Source: Gammaproteobacteria bacterium
Lineage (GTDB): Bacteria; Pseudomonadota; Gammaproteobacteria; Nitrosococcales; Methylophagaceae
DNA length: 8,536 nt
NCBI GenBank assembly: GCA_002402245.1
Contig: NVVP01000026.1
Span: 25,457-33,992, forward strand
Reading direction: 5' to 3'
Below, in pieces: positions 1 through 6,940 of the stretch. The translations under genes were made by a program, and so were the position numbers. The stretch's first letter is position 1. The number at the start of each line of letters is the position of its first letter. The notes under the pieces are model-generated. The model was given only the letters and a program-made list of their open reading frames with translations. It was not told the origin of the DNA and searched no databases.

Positions 1-1
1 T

Positions 2-184
2 GTACTTTCGCGTGGTTTAATTGGTGATATTGATGGTGAGGTGATGGTATCTTCACCTATCTACAAACAACATTTTAGTTTAAAGACGGGTCAATGTTTT
101 GAAGATGACTCTGTGAAAATCGATGCATATGGCATCCAAATAGAAGGTGGACGAGTTCAAGTCAATTTAACCGGAGCAGAGTAG
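2..184 (+). CDS. nirD: Nitrite reductase [NAD(P)H] small subunit NirD, C-terminal part
   Basis: Reading from base 2 gives 60 uninterrupted codons ending in TAG at 182-184; the start lies left of the window. The protein begins VLSRGLIGDIDGEVMV and continues with SPIYKQHFSLKTGQCFED, which matches the C-terminal half of NirD (the family pattern is SRGLI..GE..V.SP..KQ.F.L..G.C.ED). NirD is the Rieske-fold small subunit that partners NirB in cytoplasmic, NAD(P)H-dependent reduction of nitrite to ammonium. NirD proteins usually lack the Rieske cluster ligands, and none can be seen here. The next gene starts one base after the stop, so the two are almost certainly co-transcribed. nirB is expected immediately upstream, outside the window. 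The nasB-nasA pair downstream supports an assimilatory role. Confidence 0.9.
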   Translation, partial: VLSRGLIGDIDGEVMVSSPIYKQHFSLKTGQCFEDDSVKIDAYGIQIEGGRVQVNLTGAE

Positions 185-185
185 A

Positions 186-1100
186 ATGCTTGATTATTAT
201 ATTGCAGATGTATTTACACACGAGCGATTTTCAGGTGCACAAATTGCCGTTTTTCCTCATGCAGAGGAATTAAATACCAAGCAAATGGAAGTGATTGCTA
301 AAGAAATGAATTTATCTGAAACGGTATTCATTTCTAACATTGATAATGAACAATCTCGACGTAGGATGAGGATCTTTACCCCCTTATCTGAAATTGATTT
401 TGCAGGTCATCCCGTTATTGCAACGGCGTATGTGCTGGCAGAGTGTAAAGATATTGAATTAAGCGGAGCCGAAACTGAGTTAACCTTAGTTCAAAACTCG
501 GGTGATATTGATGTCACGCTTTCTGCTGAAAATGGTCAGGTTAGCTTTGTGCAGTTTAAGCGAACCGTATCTCCTGTCATCGATCGTTTCACGCCTTCTG
601 AAAATGAATTGGCTGAAATTTTGTCACTTGATGCTAGCGATATTGATAACACAAAATATACAGCACGCTTGGTATCATGCGGTTTCCCTTACCTGATTGT
701 TTCAGCTAAAAGCTATGAAGCAGTTAGAAAAGCGAAGTTTAATTACACTGCATGGGCACACTCGGCAGCGCCACAAACAGCGGCATCAGAAATTTTATTA
801 ATCTCACCCAATACGCCTTATAAAGATTCTGACTTTAATGCCCGCTTATTGGGCCCCAATATTGGCGTGCATGAAGATCCACCTGTAGGGAGTGCTATTC
901 CCGCTTTTGCAGCTTATTTATGTTCATTCCGTTTCACTCAACAAGGCACGCATAGCTTTGCCGTTGATCGCGGCGACGATAAAAAACGTCGAAGTGTGTT
1001 GAACATTGAAATGGATCATAAAGCACAAGATGAGCTTGCCTTACGTATTGGTGGCCAAGCGGTAATGGTTGCTGAAGGCAAAATGCACATTCCAAATTAA
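186..1100 (+). CDS. PhzF-family isomerase
   Basis: This 304-aa protein has the usual length and both halves of the PhzF (diaminopimelate-epimerase-like) fold. Residues 1-23 give the opening strand and the F-x-G motif (FSGAQIAVF, where many relatives have GNP). The catalytic glutamate of the family falls at E45 in NLSETVFIS. FTPLSEIDFAGHP (65-76) carries the conserved H75. The C-terminal loop HEDPPVGSA (229-237) replaces the common EDPATGSA. Family members isomerise small metabolites by acid-base catalysis without cofactor; PhzF itself acts in phenazine synthesis, but most members, including this one, have no known substrate. The start ATG follows the nirD stop by one base, with GGAG at 173-176 nine bases upstream, so translational coupling to nirD is likely. 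There are no phenazine genes nearby. Family assignment is firm; the role in the nitrite/nitrate operon is unknown. Confidence 0.9.
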   Translation: MLDYYIADVFTHERFSGAQIAVFPHAEELNTKQMEVIAKEMNLSETVFISNIDNEQSRRRMRIFTPLSEIDFAGHPVIATAYVLAECKDIELSGAETELTLVQNSGDIDVTLSAENGQVSFVQFKRTVSPVIDRFTPSENELAEILSLDASDIDNTKYTARLVSCGFPYLIVSAKSYEAVRKAKFNYTAWAHSAAPQTAASEILLISPNTPYKDSDFNARLLGPNIGVHEDPPVGSAIPAFAAYLCSFRFTQQGTHSFAVDRGDDKKRRSVLNIEMDHKAQDELALRIGGQAVMVAEGKMHIPN

Positions 1101-1117
1101 ATGTAAGCATAGACTGA

Positions 1118-1183
1118 AAGGGTGAGTTTTATTATCTGCCTTGCATACTGGCCCGTTGTTTGGCAGCGGTAAAACTCAGCCTT
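1118..1183 (+). promoter_or_regulatory. Long structured RNA leader hairpin upstream of nasB
   Basis: TGAGTTTTA (1123-1131) pairs perfectly with TAAAACTCA (1170-1178). Beyond one G/G mismatch the helix extends through 1118-1121 with 1180-1183, giving 13 of 14 pairs. An inner helix CTGCC (1136-1140) with GGCAG (1162-1166) fits inside. An alternative inner hairpin CCGTTG (1153-1158)/CAGCGG (1164-1169) competes with it. The structure is followed at once by an intrinsic terminator and then nasB, which is the layout of an attenuator leader. It could instead be only the 3' end of the nirD-phzF transcript or a small RNA. I could not match it to a named RNA family. Confidence 0.5.
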
Positions 1184-1193
1184 AGGGGAGGCA

Positions 1194-1223
1194 GTCCCAT
1201 TATAACGATGGGATTTTCTTTTT
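1194..1223 (+). terminator. Intrinsic terminator between phzF and nasB
   Basis: TCCCAT (1195-1200) and ATGGGA (1208-1213) form a 6-bp stem with the 7-base loop TATAACG; a G-T pair can extend it at 1194/1214. The run TTTTCTTTTT (1214-1223) follows directly. It lies 94 bases after the phzF stop and about 60 bases before the nasB start. It either ends the nirBD-phzF transcript or, together with the hairpin at 1118-1183, controls readthrough into nasBA. Confidence 0.75.
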
Positions 1224-1281
1224 ACTGTTCATAGCATTTTTTGATGTGAACATGATTCTAAATACTGTTAAATCGAGTGTA

Positions 1282-2493
1282 ATGAAAGAAAAATTAGTGT
1301 TAATTGGTAATGGTATGGCAGGCATGCGCACCATTGATGAGTTATTAAAGCTTGCGCCTGATCAGTATGATATTACGGTCTTTGGTGCTGAGCCTCATGG
1401 TAATTACAACCGTATTATGTTGTCGCCTGTGCTTGCAGGAGATAAAAGTATTGATGATATTATTACCCACCCATTACCTTGGTATAAAGAAAATAATATC
1501 ACCTTGTTCACTGGCAACAGCATCAGCGAGATTGATACAGATAATCAACGTGTTAAAGCTGAAGATGGCACCGAAGTTGACTATGGCAAGCTGATTATTG
1601 CCACAGGTTCAAATCCCTTTATGTTACCTCTTCCCGGTGCAGAGCTTGAAGGCGTGATTAGTTTTCGAGATATTAAAGACGTTAATGTCATGGTTGAAAC
1701 AGCCAAAAACTATAAACGTGCCGTGGTGATTGGGGGTGGTTTATTAGGCTTAGAAGCGGCCAATGGCTTAATGATTCAAGGTATGGAAGTCTGGGTTGTC
1801 CATCGTTGTAATACCTTAATGGAGCAACAACTCGATCAATCAGCCTCTGACTTAATGCGTACCGAGCTTGAAGAAAAAGGCATGCACTTCTTGATGGAAC
1901 ACGATACGGATAAGTTCTCAGGAACAGACCGGGTTGAGAAAATACACTTTAAAGACGGCACTGAGTTAGCTATTGACCTCGTGGTCATGGCGATTGGTGT
2001 GCGTCCAAACATTAGCTTGGCAAAAGAGTCAGGCATACATTGCGAACGCGGCATTGTAGTAGATGGCACTTTAAAAACCTATGCCCCGAATGTATATGCT
2101 GTAGGTGAGTGTGTGCAGTTTCAAAATCAACTATTTGGCCTTGTAGCTCCGCTTTATGAACAAGCGAAAGTCTGTGCCAAACAACTTGCAGGGCTAGGCG
2201 GTGAAAAATACACTACCTCACCGACTGCAACTAAACTAAAAGTAACCGGAATTAACCTGTTTTCAGCAGGTGATTTTACCGGTGATGAGTCGACTGAAGC
2301 ATTGATATTCAAAGACTCAACACGCAATATATATAAGAAAATTGTCCTTCGTGATAATAAAATAATTGGTACTGTTCTTTATGGTGATACTAAAGATGGT
2401 AATTGGTATTTTTCACAGTTAATTGATGGTGATGATATTTCATCGATTCGTGAAGATATGTTATTCGGCCAACATCATGTATCAGAGGCTTAA
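1282..2493 (+). CDS. nasB: Assimilatory nitrate reductase electron-transfer subunit, FAD/NAD(P)H oxidoreductase (NasB type)
   Basis: This 403-aa flavoprotein resembles the N-terminal FAD/NAD module of NirB and the NasB/NasC electron-transfer subunits. An FAD Rossmann motif GNGMAG sits at 9-14, ATGSNP at 108-112, a second dinucleotide (NAD(P)H) motif GGGLLG at 151-156, AIGVRPN at 237-243, and the closing FAD motif VYAVGEC at 271-277. It has neither the BFD 2Fe-2S domain nor the sirohaem domains of NirB. It should take electrons from NAD(P)H and pass them to NasA in the cytoplasm. The start at 1282 is chosen because the protein then begins MKEKLVLIGNGM, as the family does, with a weak GAG six bases upstream. 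An in-frame GTG at 1246 and ATG at 1252 are possible alternatives but lack a ribosome binding site. nasA follows after six bases. The symbol follows the Bacillus naming; the Klebsiella counterpart is called nasC. Confidence 0.88.
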   Translation: MKEKLVLIGNGMAGMRTIDELLKLAPDQYDITVFGAEPHGNYNRIMLSPVLAGDKSIDDIITHPLPWYKENNITLFTGNSISEIDTDNQRVKAEDGTEVDYGKLIIATGSNPFMLPLPGAELEGVISFRDIKDVNVMVETAKNYKRAVVIGGGLLGLEAANGLMIQGMEVWVVHRCNTLMEQQLDQSASDLMRTELEEKGMHFLMEHDTDKFSGTDRVEKIHFKDGTELAIDLVVMAIGVRPNISLAKESGIHCERGIVVDGTLKTYAPNVYAVGECVQFQNQLFGLVAPLYEQAKVCAKQLAGLGGEKYTTSPTATKLKVTGINLFSAGDFTGDESTEALIFKDSTRNIYKKIVLRDNKIIGTVLYGDTKDGNWYFSQLIDGDDISSIREDMLFGQHHVSEA

Positions 2494-2499
2494 ATAGAC

Positions 2500-5154
2500 A
2501 TGACTCAATCAGTTACAACTTCAACTACTTGCCCTTATTGTGGCGTAGGCTGTGGTGTTTTAGCGACACAAAAAGAGGGCGTATTATCCGTTAAAGGCGA
2601 TACATCTCATCCTGCCAATCTAGGACGCTTATGCTCAAAAGGCTCAGCGCTTGCAGAGACAACAGGTTTAGATAGCCGTTTACTTTATCCGTCGGTTAAA
2701 GGTGAGCGTGTTAGCTGGGATACGGCACTTGAAACAGTCAGTGCTGGTTTTAGAAAAGTTATCGACCAATATGGCCCAGATGCGGTTGCTTTTTATGTAT
2801 CAGGGCAAATATTGACAGAAGATTATTACGTGGCCAATAAGCTGATGAAAGGCTTTATCGGTAGTGCCAATATCGATACTAACTCACGCCTATGTATGTC
2901 ATCTGCAGTAGCCGGTTATAAACGCGCATTTGGTTCTGATACTGTTCCATGTACCTACGAAGATTTAGAAAATACCAACCTAATTGTGATTCAAGGTTCG
3001 AATACAGCATGGTGCCACCCTGTTATCTATCAACGTATCAGCAAGGCAAAGCAAGACCGACCTGAATTAAAAATTATCGTTATCGACCCACGCAGAACTG
3101 CTACCTGTGATTTAGCTGATTTACATTTACCACTTAAACCGGGTACAGATGCGACGTTATTTAATGGTTTATTAAATTATATTGCTCAGAATGATCATGT
3201 TAATACGGATTATGTTGAACGTTATACCGAAGGGTTTGATGAAGCATTAGTTGCAGCTCAAACATCATCAAATAGCATTGAGTCTGTGGCTGAACAATGT
3301 GATTTGAGCGTAGAAGATGTTGAAGACTTTTATCAATCATTTGCTCGCACTGAAAAAGTAATAACGCTTTATTCGCAAGGGGTTAATCAATCTTCATCAG
3401 GCACAGATAAATCAAATAGTATTATTAACTGTTACTTGGCTACAGGACGAATTGGTAAACCTGCCATGGGCCCATTTTCGATTACCGGCCAACCCAATGC
3501 CATGGGCGGACGCGAAGTCGGTGGTTTAAGTAACCAACTTGCCGCTCATATGGATTTAGCTAATCCTCTACACAATGACTTAGTATCACGTTTCTGGAAA
3601 ACAGATTCATTAGCAGACAAGCCGGGTGCACCTGCCATTGATATGTTCAAAGATGTAGCCAGTGGCAAGATAAAAGCCATTTGGGTCATGGCGACTAACC
3701 CCGCGGTGAGCTTGCCTGATACCAATAAAGTACGCGCAGCATTAGAAAAATGTGAGTTAGTAGTGGTATCAGACTGTGAAGCCAACACCGATACCTCACA
3801 GTATGCAGATGTCTTATTGCCAGCATTAGGCTGGGCTGAAAAAGACGGCACAGTGACCAACTCTGAACGCCGTATATCACATCAACGTGCTTTCTTACCT
3901 GCTCCAGGTGAAGCTAAAGCGGATTGGTGGATAATTAGCGAGGTGGCTAAACGCTTAGGCTTTACTACCCAGTTTGAGTTTGAATGTTCTGCTGATATTT
4001 TTAGAGAACATGCTCAACTATCCGGCTTTGAAAATAATGGTATCCGTGATTTTGATATTAGTGGTTTAGCTACATTATCAAATGAAGAATATGATGACTT
4101 GCAGCCGATTCAATGGCCAGTGAACAAGCAATATCCACAAGGTTGTGAACGTTTATTTGCTGATAATAAATTTTTCACACCCAATGGTAAAGGTCGTTTA
4201 ATTGCCATTACGCCTCGCTTACCAGAAGCTGCACCGACTAAAGACTATCCTTTAATTTTAAACACAGGTCGAATTCGTGACCAGTGGCATACCATGACCC
4301 GTACGGCACGTAGTGCAAGATTAAATGGTCATATTCCTGAACCTATTATTGAAATAAACCCGATTGACGCCGAAAAATATGGTTTAAAAGACGGCGGCTT
4401 AGGTCAGATTGAAAGTGATAAAGGTAAAGTATTAGCTCGAGTTCAACTAACGGATTCACAAGGTGAAGGTAGTATTTTTATTCCAATACATTGGAACCAA
4501 CAATATGCCTCATTATCGGTAGTAGGCGCTTTAATACCTGCTGTTGTTGATCCAGTTTCAGGTCAGCCTGAATTTAAACATGCGCCTGTTAAAGTATCAG
4601 CTTATGAACCTGTTTGGCATGGTTTCATCCTTTCTAGAGAATCACTTAAGCCGGTGGAATCTCATTATTGGGTGCGAATTAAAGGCGAGCAATTTTGGCG
4701 CTATGAATTAGCCGGTGACAGCCTAATTGATGCTCCATCTGACTGGGCTAAATCATTATTAGGCCAACAGGGTGAGTGGTTAGAGTTCTCAGATGAAGGC
4801 CAACAACGCTTCCGTGCTGCGAAAGTAGTTGATGATAAATTAGAAAGTGTTTTATTCATTGCACCGACGCATGAATTGCCAACCCGTTCATGGTTGAGCC
4901 AAATGTTTGCAGAAGAAACCGTTAGTGATGAAGCGCGTATGAGCTTGCTTGCCGGTAAACCAGGTGCGGGCCAGCCCGATGTCGGCCCACTAGTCTGTGC
5001 GTGTTTTGGTGTCGGTGAAAACACCATTAAAGAGGCTATAGCCTGTGGCTCAGCTAAAACAGTAGAAGGTATTGGTGCATTACTCAAAGCAGGCACCAAC
5101 TGTGGTTCATGTATTCCTGAGCTGAAAAAGCTATGTGAGACTGCGGCGCCTTAA
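2500..5154 (+). CDS. nasA: Assimilatory nitrate reductase catalytic subunit NasA (Mo-bisPGD, 4Fe-4S, 2Fe-2S)
   Basis: This 884-aa enzyme reduces nitrate to nitrite in the cytoplasm. The N-terminal 4Fe-4S site is C11-x2-C14-x3-C18-x26-C45, with K47 placed for electron transfer to the pterin. SRLCMSS carries C132, the probable molybdenum ligand of the Nap/Nas group. The central molybdopterin oxidoreductase domain includes GQPNAMGGREVGG, and the C-terminal dinucleotide-binding domain begins near residue 585 with LNTGRIRDQWHTMTR. The protein ends in a BFD-like 2Fe-2S domain with C833-x-C835-x32-C868-x2-C871, a layout also known from enterobacterial NasA. There is no twin-arginine signal, as expected for a cytoplasmic enzyme. 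An AGAGG at 2484-2488 precedes the ATG, with long spacing, inside the end of nasB. No cobA (sirohaem synthesis) gene follows, unlike in many nas clusters. Confidence 0.95.
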   Translation: MTQSVTTSTTCPYCGVGCGVLATQKEGVLSVKGDTSHPANLGRLCSKGSALAETTGLDSRLLYPSVKGERVSWDTALETVSAGFRKVIDQYGPDAVAFYVSGQILTEDYYVANKLMKGFIGSANIDTNSRLCMSSAVAGYKRAFGSDTVPCTYEDLENTNLIVIQGSNTAWCHPVIYQRISKAKQDRPELKIIVIDPRRTATCDLADLHLPLKPGTDATLFNGLLNYIAQNDHVNTDYVERYTEGFDEALVAAQTSSNSIESVAEQCDLSVEDVEDFYQSFARTEKVITLYSQGVNQSSSGTDKSNSIINCYLATGRIGKPAMGPFSITGQPNAMGGREVGGLSNQLAAHMDLANPLHNDLVSRFWKTDSLADKPGAPAIDMFKDVASGKIKAIWVMATNPAVSLPDTNKVRAALEKCELVVVSDCEANTDTSQYADVLLPALGWAEKDGTVTNSERRISHQRAFLPAPGEAKADWWIISEVAKRLGFTTQFEFECSADIFREHAQLSGFENNGIRDFDISGLATLSNEEYDDLQPIQWPVNKQYPQGCERLFADNKFFTPNGKGRLIAITPRLPEAAPTKDYPLILNTGRIRDQWHTMTRTARSARLNGHIPEPIIEINPIDAEKYGLKDGGLGQIESDKGKVLARVQLTDSQGEGSIFIPIHWNQQYASLSVVGALIPAVVDPVSGQPEFKHAPVKVSAYEPVWHGFILSRESLKPVESHYWVRIKGEQFWRYELAGDSLIDAPSDWAKSLLGQQGEWLEFSDEGQQRFRAAKVVDDKLESVLFIAPTHELPTRSWLSQMFAEETVSDEARMSLLAGKPGAGQPDVGPLVCACFGVGENTIKEAIACGSAKTVEGIGALLKAGTNCGSCIPELKKLCETAAP

Positions 5155-5279
5155 TCACTGACGACACATACACAACTGCTGTTAACATTACAAACGGATC
5201 AAATCGGCCACCCTAATAGATAGGTTTTAACACATAAAATGTTGCTATCGTATGTGGGGGCTTAGACCAAGGAAAACTG

Positions 5280-5792
5280 ATGGAAATCGAAACAATAAGA
5301 CTTTACTCTGAGGTGGCAGGCTATGCAGCCGGAGTGCTATCAGTTCTTTTTTTAGCCGTACAGATGAGAGGGCAACGCAAGCTTGAAGAATATAAAACAC
5401 TCCAAGCCCTCGAAGAAAAATACACCACATTATTGTGGCGAGCAGATGAACAAAGCGAAATCAATCAAGTTTGGAATCCGATATCAGAAGTCCTGAAACA
5501 AAAACTAGACTCTATTCCACAGGATAGCCCAGAGGGAGTGTGGCCAATTTGGAACCTGATGAGCGATGACGAAAAGAACTGTTATCGTTTTACCCGTTCT
5601 GGTTTTGAAATATTAGAACAAGCCTATATCGCCAATAGACAAGGCTGGGTGAGTGATAAAGAAATACAACTAAAATGGAAGCATTGGATGTTGTCATGGA
5701 AAAACAGCAACACGTATTCCCCTTATGTTTTAGCCGAAATGCCCCATTGGTTTACGCCATCATTTATTAAGTATTACAACGCTTTAAAATAA
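5280..5792 (+). CDS. Orphan membrane-anchored protein
   Basis: This is a 170-aa protein of unrecognised family. A good ribosome binding site AAGGA (5269-5273) lies six bases before the ATG. Residues 8-28 form one likely N-terminal membrane helix (YSEVAGYAAGVLSVLFLAVQM), with a basic stretch RGQRK just after it, so the rest is probably cytoplasmic. Residues 33-70 are helical and charged. The C-terminal half is rich in Trp, Tyr and Phe, including KWKHWMLSWKN and MPHWFTP. The overall plan, one helix followed by a helical domain ending in aromatic motifs, is reminiscent of small DUF4760-like proteins, but I cannot assign it. The gene lies 125 bases after nasA and converges on intI. It is not flanked by attC sites, so it is not a cassette in the array. 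It is likely genuine because of its length, ribosome binding site and membrane segment. Confidence 0.65.
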   Translation: MEIETIRLYSEVAGYAAGVLSVLFLAVQMRGQRKLEEYKTLQALEEKYTTLLWRADEQSEINQVWNPISEVLKQKLDSIPQDSPEGVWPIWNLMSDDEKNCYRFTRSGFEILEQAYIANRQGWVSDKEIQLKWKHWMLSWKNSNTYSPYVLAEMPHWFTPSFIKYYNALK

Positions 5793-5796
5793 TAAG

Positions 5797-5819
5797 GCTC
5801 ACCCTGAACAAGGGGGAGC
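5797..5819 (-). terminator. Terminator hairpin between the orphan gene and intI
   Basis: GCTCACCCT (5797-5805) and AGGGGGAGC (5811-5819) pair at eight of nine positions around the loop GAACA. Read on the - strand, the hairpin starts eight bases after the intI stop and is followed by CTTATTATTTT, so it is a reasonable intrinsic terminator for intI. On the + strand it begins four bases after the stop of the upstream gene but has no T run, so its effect in that direction is less certain. Confidence 0.6.
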
Positions 5820-5826
5820 TAGTCCG

Positions 5827-6792
5827 TTACAAATTACTTAATGGACTTTGTACCCCTTGAGCACCTTGCTTAAGTACATGGGTATATATTTCAGTTGTTT
5901 TAACATCCGCATGGCCTAATTGCTGTTGCACCCTACGAATATCAGCACCAGATTGCAATAAATGGGTAGCAAATGAATGCCTTAAGGTATGGCTGCTCAC
6001 CTGCTTTTCAATTCCCGCTAAAGCCGCCGCCTGCTTAATCTTCTTATTCAATGCACTTTCATCGAAATGATGGCGTCGTAATAAAGACGATTCAGGATCA
6101 GGTGAGTTTTTTGAAGCAGGGAATAGATAATGCCAATCTAGTTGAAATGCTGTTTCTTTATCTTTATCGGCCAAAGAATCAGGCAACTCAACACCGGCAT
6201 ACTCTTTATTGTTAATATCTTCAGCCAAAACAGCTTTAACCTGAGAAATTTGCAACTTTAATTGTTCAATTAATTCTTCAGCCAATGTGGTTAAACGGTG
6301 TTTTTCTTCTTTTGAGTTCCATACCTGTAATTGGCAATAGTCGAAATCAATATCTTTGATACGTAAGCGTAATAACTCCATCCGTCGTAAACCTGAGCCG
6401 TACAATAACGACACCATTAACTTAGTCACTCCAGATGTTTGCCCGATTAATGCCGATACTTCAGTTCTGCTTAATACAATGGGTAATTTTCTTTGGCGAC
6501 GAGACCTTGAAAATTGAGTTAGGTGTCCCACTTCTTGTTTTAAGAATTTTGTTTTGAGAAAGACAATAGCATTGAGTGCAATTGCTTGTGTTGCAGCTGA
6601 GACATGACGGTCAACCGCTAAAAAGGTAAGAAACCGTTCAATATCAACATTACCTAAATCACTAGGATGCTGCTTATTATTAAACACAATAAAATATTTC
6701 ATCCAATACAAATAAGTAGAAATCGTTCGTCGACTATAGCGACGAGCAATCATAAAAGACTCAACAGATTGAAGAAAGGGAGATTTAGTCAT
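5827..6792 (-). CDS. intI: Integron integrase IntI (tyrosine recombinase)
   Basis: This 321-aa site-specific recombinase inserts and excises gene cassettes by attI x attC and attC x attC exchange. The N-terminal SAM-like DNA-binding domain covers about 1-90. The catalytic domain shows R136 in YGSGLRR, a lysine in SKEEKHR (K161 or K164), H268-x2-R271 in HTLRH, H294 in LGH, and the nucleophile Y303 in EIYTHV. The IntI-specific insertion, absent from XerC/XerD, is present at about 199-243 (ELPDSL, then DWHYLFPAS, then LLRRHH). Length matches chromosomal IntI proteins (about 320 aa). The ATG at 6792 is preferred over one 15 bases upstream because GAGG lies nine bases before it and relatives begin M-x-x-SPFL. 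The gene is divergent from the cassettes, as in all integrons. All catalytic residues are present, so it is probably active. Confidence 0.95.
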   Translation of the reverse strand: MTKSPFLQSVESFMIARRYSRRTISTYLYWMKYFIVFNNKQHPSDLGNVDIERFLTFLAVDRHVSAATQAIALNAIVFLKTKFLKQEVGHLTQFSRSRRQRKLPIVLSRTEVSALIGQTSGVTKLMVSLLYGSGLRRMELLRLRIKDIDFDYCQLQVWNSKEEKHRLTTLAEELIEQLKLQISQVKAVLAEDINNKEYAGVELPDSLADKDKETAFQLDWHYLFPASKNSPDPESSLLRRHHFDESALNKKIKQAAALAGIEKQVSSHTLRHSFATHLLQSGADIRRVQQQLGHADVKTTEIYTHVLKQGAQGVQSPLSNL

Positions 6793-6820
6793 AATATATA
6801 GCCTCATCCTTGATATTGCT

Positions 6821-6848
6821 ACTTTACTCTCTAGACCCTATTTGTCAA
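6821..6848 (-). promoter_or_regulatory. Probable intI promoter
   Basis: On the - strand a perfect -35 box TTGACA (6848 to 6843) is followed after 16 bases by TAAAGT (6826 to 6821), a four-of-six match to the -10 consensus. It sits about 30 bases before the intI start. The -35 box overlaps a degenerate LexA-like sequence, CTG-N10-CAA (6857 to 6842), where the consensus is CTG-N10-CAG. SOS control of intI is known in other integrons but is only weakly suggested here. Confidence 0.5.
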
Positions 6849-6887
6849 TAATAGCAGCCTATTTTTGGCCTTAATATACCTAGGTTA

Positions 6888-6904
6888 AATTAACTGTGTT
6901 AGCA
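6888..6904 (+). other. attI: attI recombination core
   Basis: AATTAAC (L, 6888-6894), a 3-base spacer TGT, and GTTAGCA (R, 6898-6904) reproduce the spacing of known attI cores such as CTAAAAC-AAA-GTTAGGC. It lies about 95 bases upstream of intI, between it and the first cassette. GTTAGCA is the exact reverse complement of TGCTAAC at 7430-7436, the R'' box of the first cassette's attC, which confirms that the crossover lies between G6898 and T6899. The rest of attI lies in 6808-6887; I did not resolve accessory integrase sites in it. Confidence 0.85.
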
Positions 6905-6917
6905 TATAGTCTATAAT
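6890..6917 (+). promoter_or_regulatory. Candidate cassette promoter across the attI/cassette 1 junction
   Basis: TTAACT (6890-6895, four of six) and a perfect TATAAT (6912-6917) are separated by 16 bases and lie 23 bases before the first cassette ORF. The -35 box is in attI and the -10 box is in the cassette. This is a consensus-matching prediction only, in AT-rich DNA. No other convincing outward promoter was found between intI and the first cassette. Confidence 0.4.
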
Positions 6918-6940
6918 TTCAATGAGATAGTAGGTTCTAG

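Noticed and set aside
1118..1200. ANTAR (NasR/NasT) target leader
   Set aside because: I looked for two small hairpins with 6-base loops having A first and G fourth, and found none with a closing stem.
1246..1281. Upstream GTG (1246) and ATG (1252) starts for nasB adding 10-12 residues
   Set aside because: There is no ribosome binding site, and the added residues precede the normal family N-terminus. The ATG at 1282 fits better.
1836..5099. Open frames of 61-132 codons on the - strand across nasB and nasA
   Set aside because: They lie wholly inside strongly supported coding sequence and encode low-complexity, Ser/Pro-rich nonsense.
5231..5256. CACATA...TATGTG inverted repeat as an attC or attachment site
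   Set aside because: It has only six pairs and no R''/R' core boxes or extrahelical base, and it is on the wrong side of intI. Chance is likely.
5797..5832. Hairpin followed by GTTACAA as an attC for the 5280-5792 gene
   Set aside because: The stem is an ordinary 9-position terminator. No R'' box complementary to GTTACAA occurs at the matching place.
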